Positions 61,459 through 64,000 of a stretch of 64,000 nt of DNA are shown piece after piece. The stretch lies in assembly GCF_050947335.1 (NCBI RefSeq), contig NW_027473352.1, positions 434,001 to 498,000 on the forward strand, read 5' to 3'. The translations under genes and the position numbers were made by a program. The first letter of the stretch is position 1; each line of letters opens with the position of its first letter. The DNA is from Megachile rotundata (Eukaryota > Arthropoda > Insecta > Hymenoptera > Megachilidae). A model generated the notes under the pieces. That model made no database searches. It saw nothing but the letters and a program-made list of their open reading frames with translations, and had not been told where the DNA came from.

Positions 61459-63901
61459 GATTGTGTGATCGTGATTGTGTGATCGTGATTGTGTGATCGT
61501 GATTGTGTGACCGTGATTGTGTGATCGTGATTTTGTGATTGTGTGATTGTGTGATTGTGTGATTCTGTGATTGTGTGATTGTGTGATTGTGTGATTGTGT
61601 GATTGTGTAATTGTGTGATTGTGTGATTGTGTGATTGTGTGATTGTGTGATTGTGTGCTTGTGTGATTGTGTGATTGTGTGATTGTGTGATTGTGTGATT
61701 GTGTGATTGTGTGATTGTGTGATTGTGTGACTGTGTGATTGTGTGATTGTGTGATTGTGTGATTGTGTGATTGTGTGATTGCGTGATTGTGATGGTGTGA
61801 TTGTATGACTGTGTGATTGTGTGATTGTGTGATTGTGAGATTGTGTGATTGTGTGATTGAGTGATTGTGTGATTGTGTGATTGTGTGATTGTGTGATTGT
61901 GTGATTGTGTGATTGTGTGATTGTGTGATTGTGCGATTGTGTGATTGTGTGATTGTGTGATTGTGTAATTGTGATTGTGTGATTGTGTGATTGTGTGATT
62001 GTGTGATTGTGTGATTGTGTGATTGAGTGATTGTGTGCTTGTGTGATTGTCTGATTTTGTGATTGAGTGATTGTGTGATTGTGTGATTTTGTGATTGTGT
62101 GATTGTGTGATTGTGTGATTGTGTGATTGTGTGATAGTGTGATTGTGTGATTGTGTGATTGTGTGATTGTGTGATTGTGCGATTGAGTGATTGTGTGCCT
62201 GTGTGATTGTGTGATTGTGTGATTGTGTGATTGTGTGATTGTGTGATTGTGTGATTGTGTGATTGTGTGATTGTGTGATTGTGTGATTGTGTGATTGTGT
62301 GATTGTGTGATTGTGTGATTGTGTGATTGTGTGATTGTGTGATTGTGTGATTGTGTGATTGTGTGATTGTGTGAATGTGTGATTGTGTTACCGTTATTGT
62401 GTGACCGTGATTGTGTGGTTGCGACTCTGTGATTGTGACTGTGTGATTGTGTGAGTGTGTTATTGTGTGATTGAGTGATTGTGTGACTGTGTGATTGTGT
62501 GATTGTGTGATTTTGTGATTGTGTGATTGTGTGATTGTGTGACCGTGATTGTGTGACCGCCATTTTGTGACCGTGATTGTGTGACCGTGATTGAGTGACC
62601 GTGATTGAGTGACCGTGATTGTGTGATCGTGTGATTGTGTGATTGTGTGATTGTGATTGTGTGATTGTGATTGTGTGATTGTGATTGTGTGATTGTGATT
62701 GTGTGATTGTGATTGTGTGATTGTGATTGTGTGATTGTGATTGTGTGATTGTGATTGTGTGATTGTGTCTGTGTGATTGTGTGAGTGTGTGATTGTGTGA
62801 TTGTGTGATTGTGTTATTGTGTGGTTGTGTGATTGTGTGACTGTGTGATTGTGTGATTGTGATTGTGTGATAGTGTCTGTGTGATTGTGTGAGTGTGTGA
62901 TTGTGTGATTGTGTGTTTGTGAGATTGTGTGATTGTGTGATTGAGTGATTGTGTGATTGTGTGATTGTGTGATTGTGTGATTGTGTGATTGTGTGATTGT
63001 GTGATTGTGTGATTGTGTGATTGTGTGACTGTGTGATTGTGTGGTTGTGTGATTGTGTGATTGTGTGATTGTGTGATTGCGTGATTGTGATGGTGTGATT
63101 GTATGACTGTGCGATTGTGTGATTGTGTGATTGTGAGATTGTCTGATTGTGTGATTGAGTGATTGTGTGATTGTGTGATTGTGTGATTGTGTGATTGTGT
63201 GATTGTGTGATTGTGTGATTGTGTGATTGTGTGATTGTGTGATTGTGTGATTGTGTGATTGTGTGATTGTGTAATTGTGATTGTGTGATTGTGTGATTGT
63301 GTGATTGTGTGATTGTGTGATTGTGTAATTGTGATTGTGTGATTGTGTGATTGTGTGATTGTGTGATTGTGTGATTGTGTGATTGTGTGATTGTGTGATT
63401 GTGTGATTGTGTGATTGTGTGATTGTGTGATTGTGTAATTGTGATTGTGTGATTGTGTGATTGTGTGATTGTGTGATTGTGTGATTGAGTGATTGTGTGC
63501 TTGTGTGATTGTCTGATTTTGTGATTGAGTGATTGTGTGATTGTGTGATTTTGTGATTGTGTGATTGTGTGATTGTGTGATTGTGTGATAGTGTGATTGT
63601 GTGATTGTGTGATTGTGTGATTGTGTGATTGTGTGATTGAGTGATTGTGTGCTTGTGTGATTGTGTGATTGTGTGATTGTGTGATTGTGTGATTGTGTGA
63701 TTGTGTGATTGTGTGATTGTGTGATTGTGTGATTGTGTGATTGTGTGCTGTGTGATTGTGTGATTGTGTGATTGTGTGATTGTGTGATTGTGTGATTGTG
63801 TGATTGTGTGATTGTGTGGTTGTGCGATCGTGATTGTGTGACTGTGATTGTGTGACTGTGATTGTGTGACCGTGATTGTGTGACCGTAATTGTGTGATCA
63901 T
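61459..63901. repeat. HOR unit 38, fused double unit (2,443 bp)
   Basis: A normal head start (three gatcg, gaccg, gatcgtgatttt) leads, after a private gattctg near 61564, into a tail-type block of about 0.8 kb. That block ends in a pure run of 21 8-mers (62201-62368). Only then follow gaatg, gttaccg and the rest of a head with ccgccatttt (c at 62561), eight 14-mers (62645-62756) and a tail copying unit 37, including the double gactgtg ending. Confidence 0.93.
62201..62368. repeat. Pure 8-mer run, 21 copies
   Basis: 168 bp of uninterrupted gtgtgatt between a private gtgtgcct and gtgtgaat. It lies at the join of the inserted tail block and the resumed head of unit 38. Confidence 0.94.
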
Positions 63902-64000
63902 GATTGTGTGATCGTGATTGTGTGATCGTGATTGTGTGATCGTGATTGTGTGACCGTGATTGTGTGATCGTGATTTTGTGATTGTGTGATTGTGTGATTG
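63902..64000. repeat. HOR unit 39, head only (cut by window end)
   Basis: Starts after the anchor with three gatcg, one gaccg and gatcgtgatttt, the standard head order, then plain 8-mers to the window edge. The array continues beyond the window. Confidence 0.95.

Larger units (their letters stand above)
1..64000. repeat. Nested 8-bp/14-bp satellite array filling the window
   Basis: Every line of sequence is made of gtgtgatt (8 bp) or gtgtgattgtgatt (14 bp) with sparse single-base variants. The G/T-rich strand is the given strand throughout and no inversion was seen. C is almost absent outside CpG-bearing head segments. Units are grouped into HORs that recur with shared linked variants, so the array grew by repeated segmental amplification. 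No unique sequence interrupts it and both window ends lie inside the array. Function is unknown. The family name and host species cannot be read from the sequence. Confidence 0.98.

Noticed and set aside
1..64000. Telomeric repeat because one strand is G/T-rich
   Set aside because: There are no GG or GGG runs as in known telomere repeats, so no G-quadruplex potential. The 8/14 unit pattern with HORs is that of satellite DNA.
1..64000. Hairpin or stem-loop RNA genes and terminators
   Set aside because: The strand is nearly free of C and has little self-complementarity beyond short palindromes such as TGATCA and CGATCG, so no stable stem could be drawn.
1..64000. Histidine-rich metal-binding or ice-binding repeat protein
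   Set aside because: His-Asn-His and Thr-X-Thr patterns appear because CAC, ACA and AAT are the codons the repeat must give. Reading the same DNA in any other - frame gives the same cycle, which a selected protein would not show.

Overview
The whole 64-kb window is one tandem-repeat (satellite) array. I see no unique sequence, no credible protein-coding gene, no RNA gene and no recognisable mobile element. Two units build everything: an 8-mer (gtgtgatt) and a 14-mer (gtgtgattgtgatt, the 8-mer plus a 6-base gtgatt). The + strand is nearly free of C (the 8-mer is 4 T, 3 G, 1 A). Nested satellite of this size without prokaryotic genes points to a eukaryotic chromosome, probably a long-read assembly of heterochromatic or subtelomeric-like satellite. 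Nothing identifies the species or chromosomal position.

The 8- and 14-mers are organised into higher-order repeat (HOR) units, mostly 0.7-3.5 kb. I delimit them by an anchor, gatcatg, that normally occurs once per unit; unit boundaries are therefore a convention. A typical unit has (a) a head of diverged, CpG-bearing 14-mers (gatcg, gaccg, ccgcgatttt), with the landmarks gttaccgttattg, gtggttgcgactctg and gtgttattg; (b) a block of C-free 14-mers of variable number; (c) a long tail of 8-mers with single-base variants (gattgag, gtgtgctt, gatag, gtgtaatt, gtgtgagt); and (d) a closing CpG cluster with cgatcg, leading to the next anchor.

From 1 to about 19.5 kb, large perfect 14-mer arrays alternate in two contexts, called K and L here. 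K arrays have 129, 108, 34 and 20 copies; L arrays have 27.5 (cut by the window), 67.5, 54.5 and 55.5. From 19.5 to 25.8 kb is an anchor-poor stretch with several heads and arrays of 9, 12, 47, 17 and 8 copies. From 25.8 kb to the end, units are shorter with mostly 4-12 14-mers, and larger segmental duplications appear: a 6,099-bp tandem duplication (about 39.83-45.93 and 45.93-52.01 kb) and a roughly 10-kb duplication (30.95-40.74 and 46.84-56.84 kb). In the pairs I measured, length differences are mostly whole multiples of 8 and 14 bp, as expected for slippage and unequal exchange. A few larger block losses also involve a 7-bp unit.

Long open frames of up to about 2,100 codons exist on the - strand only. 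They follow from the repeat arithmetic: 8 and 14 are not divisible by 3, and neither unit contains a stop on that strand in any frame. I do not call them genes. I found no gene system here; what deserves attention is the nested structure and amplification history of the satellite.
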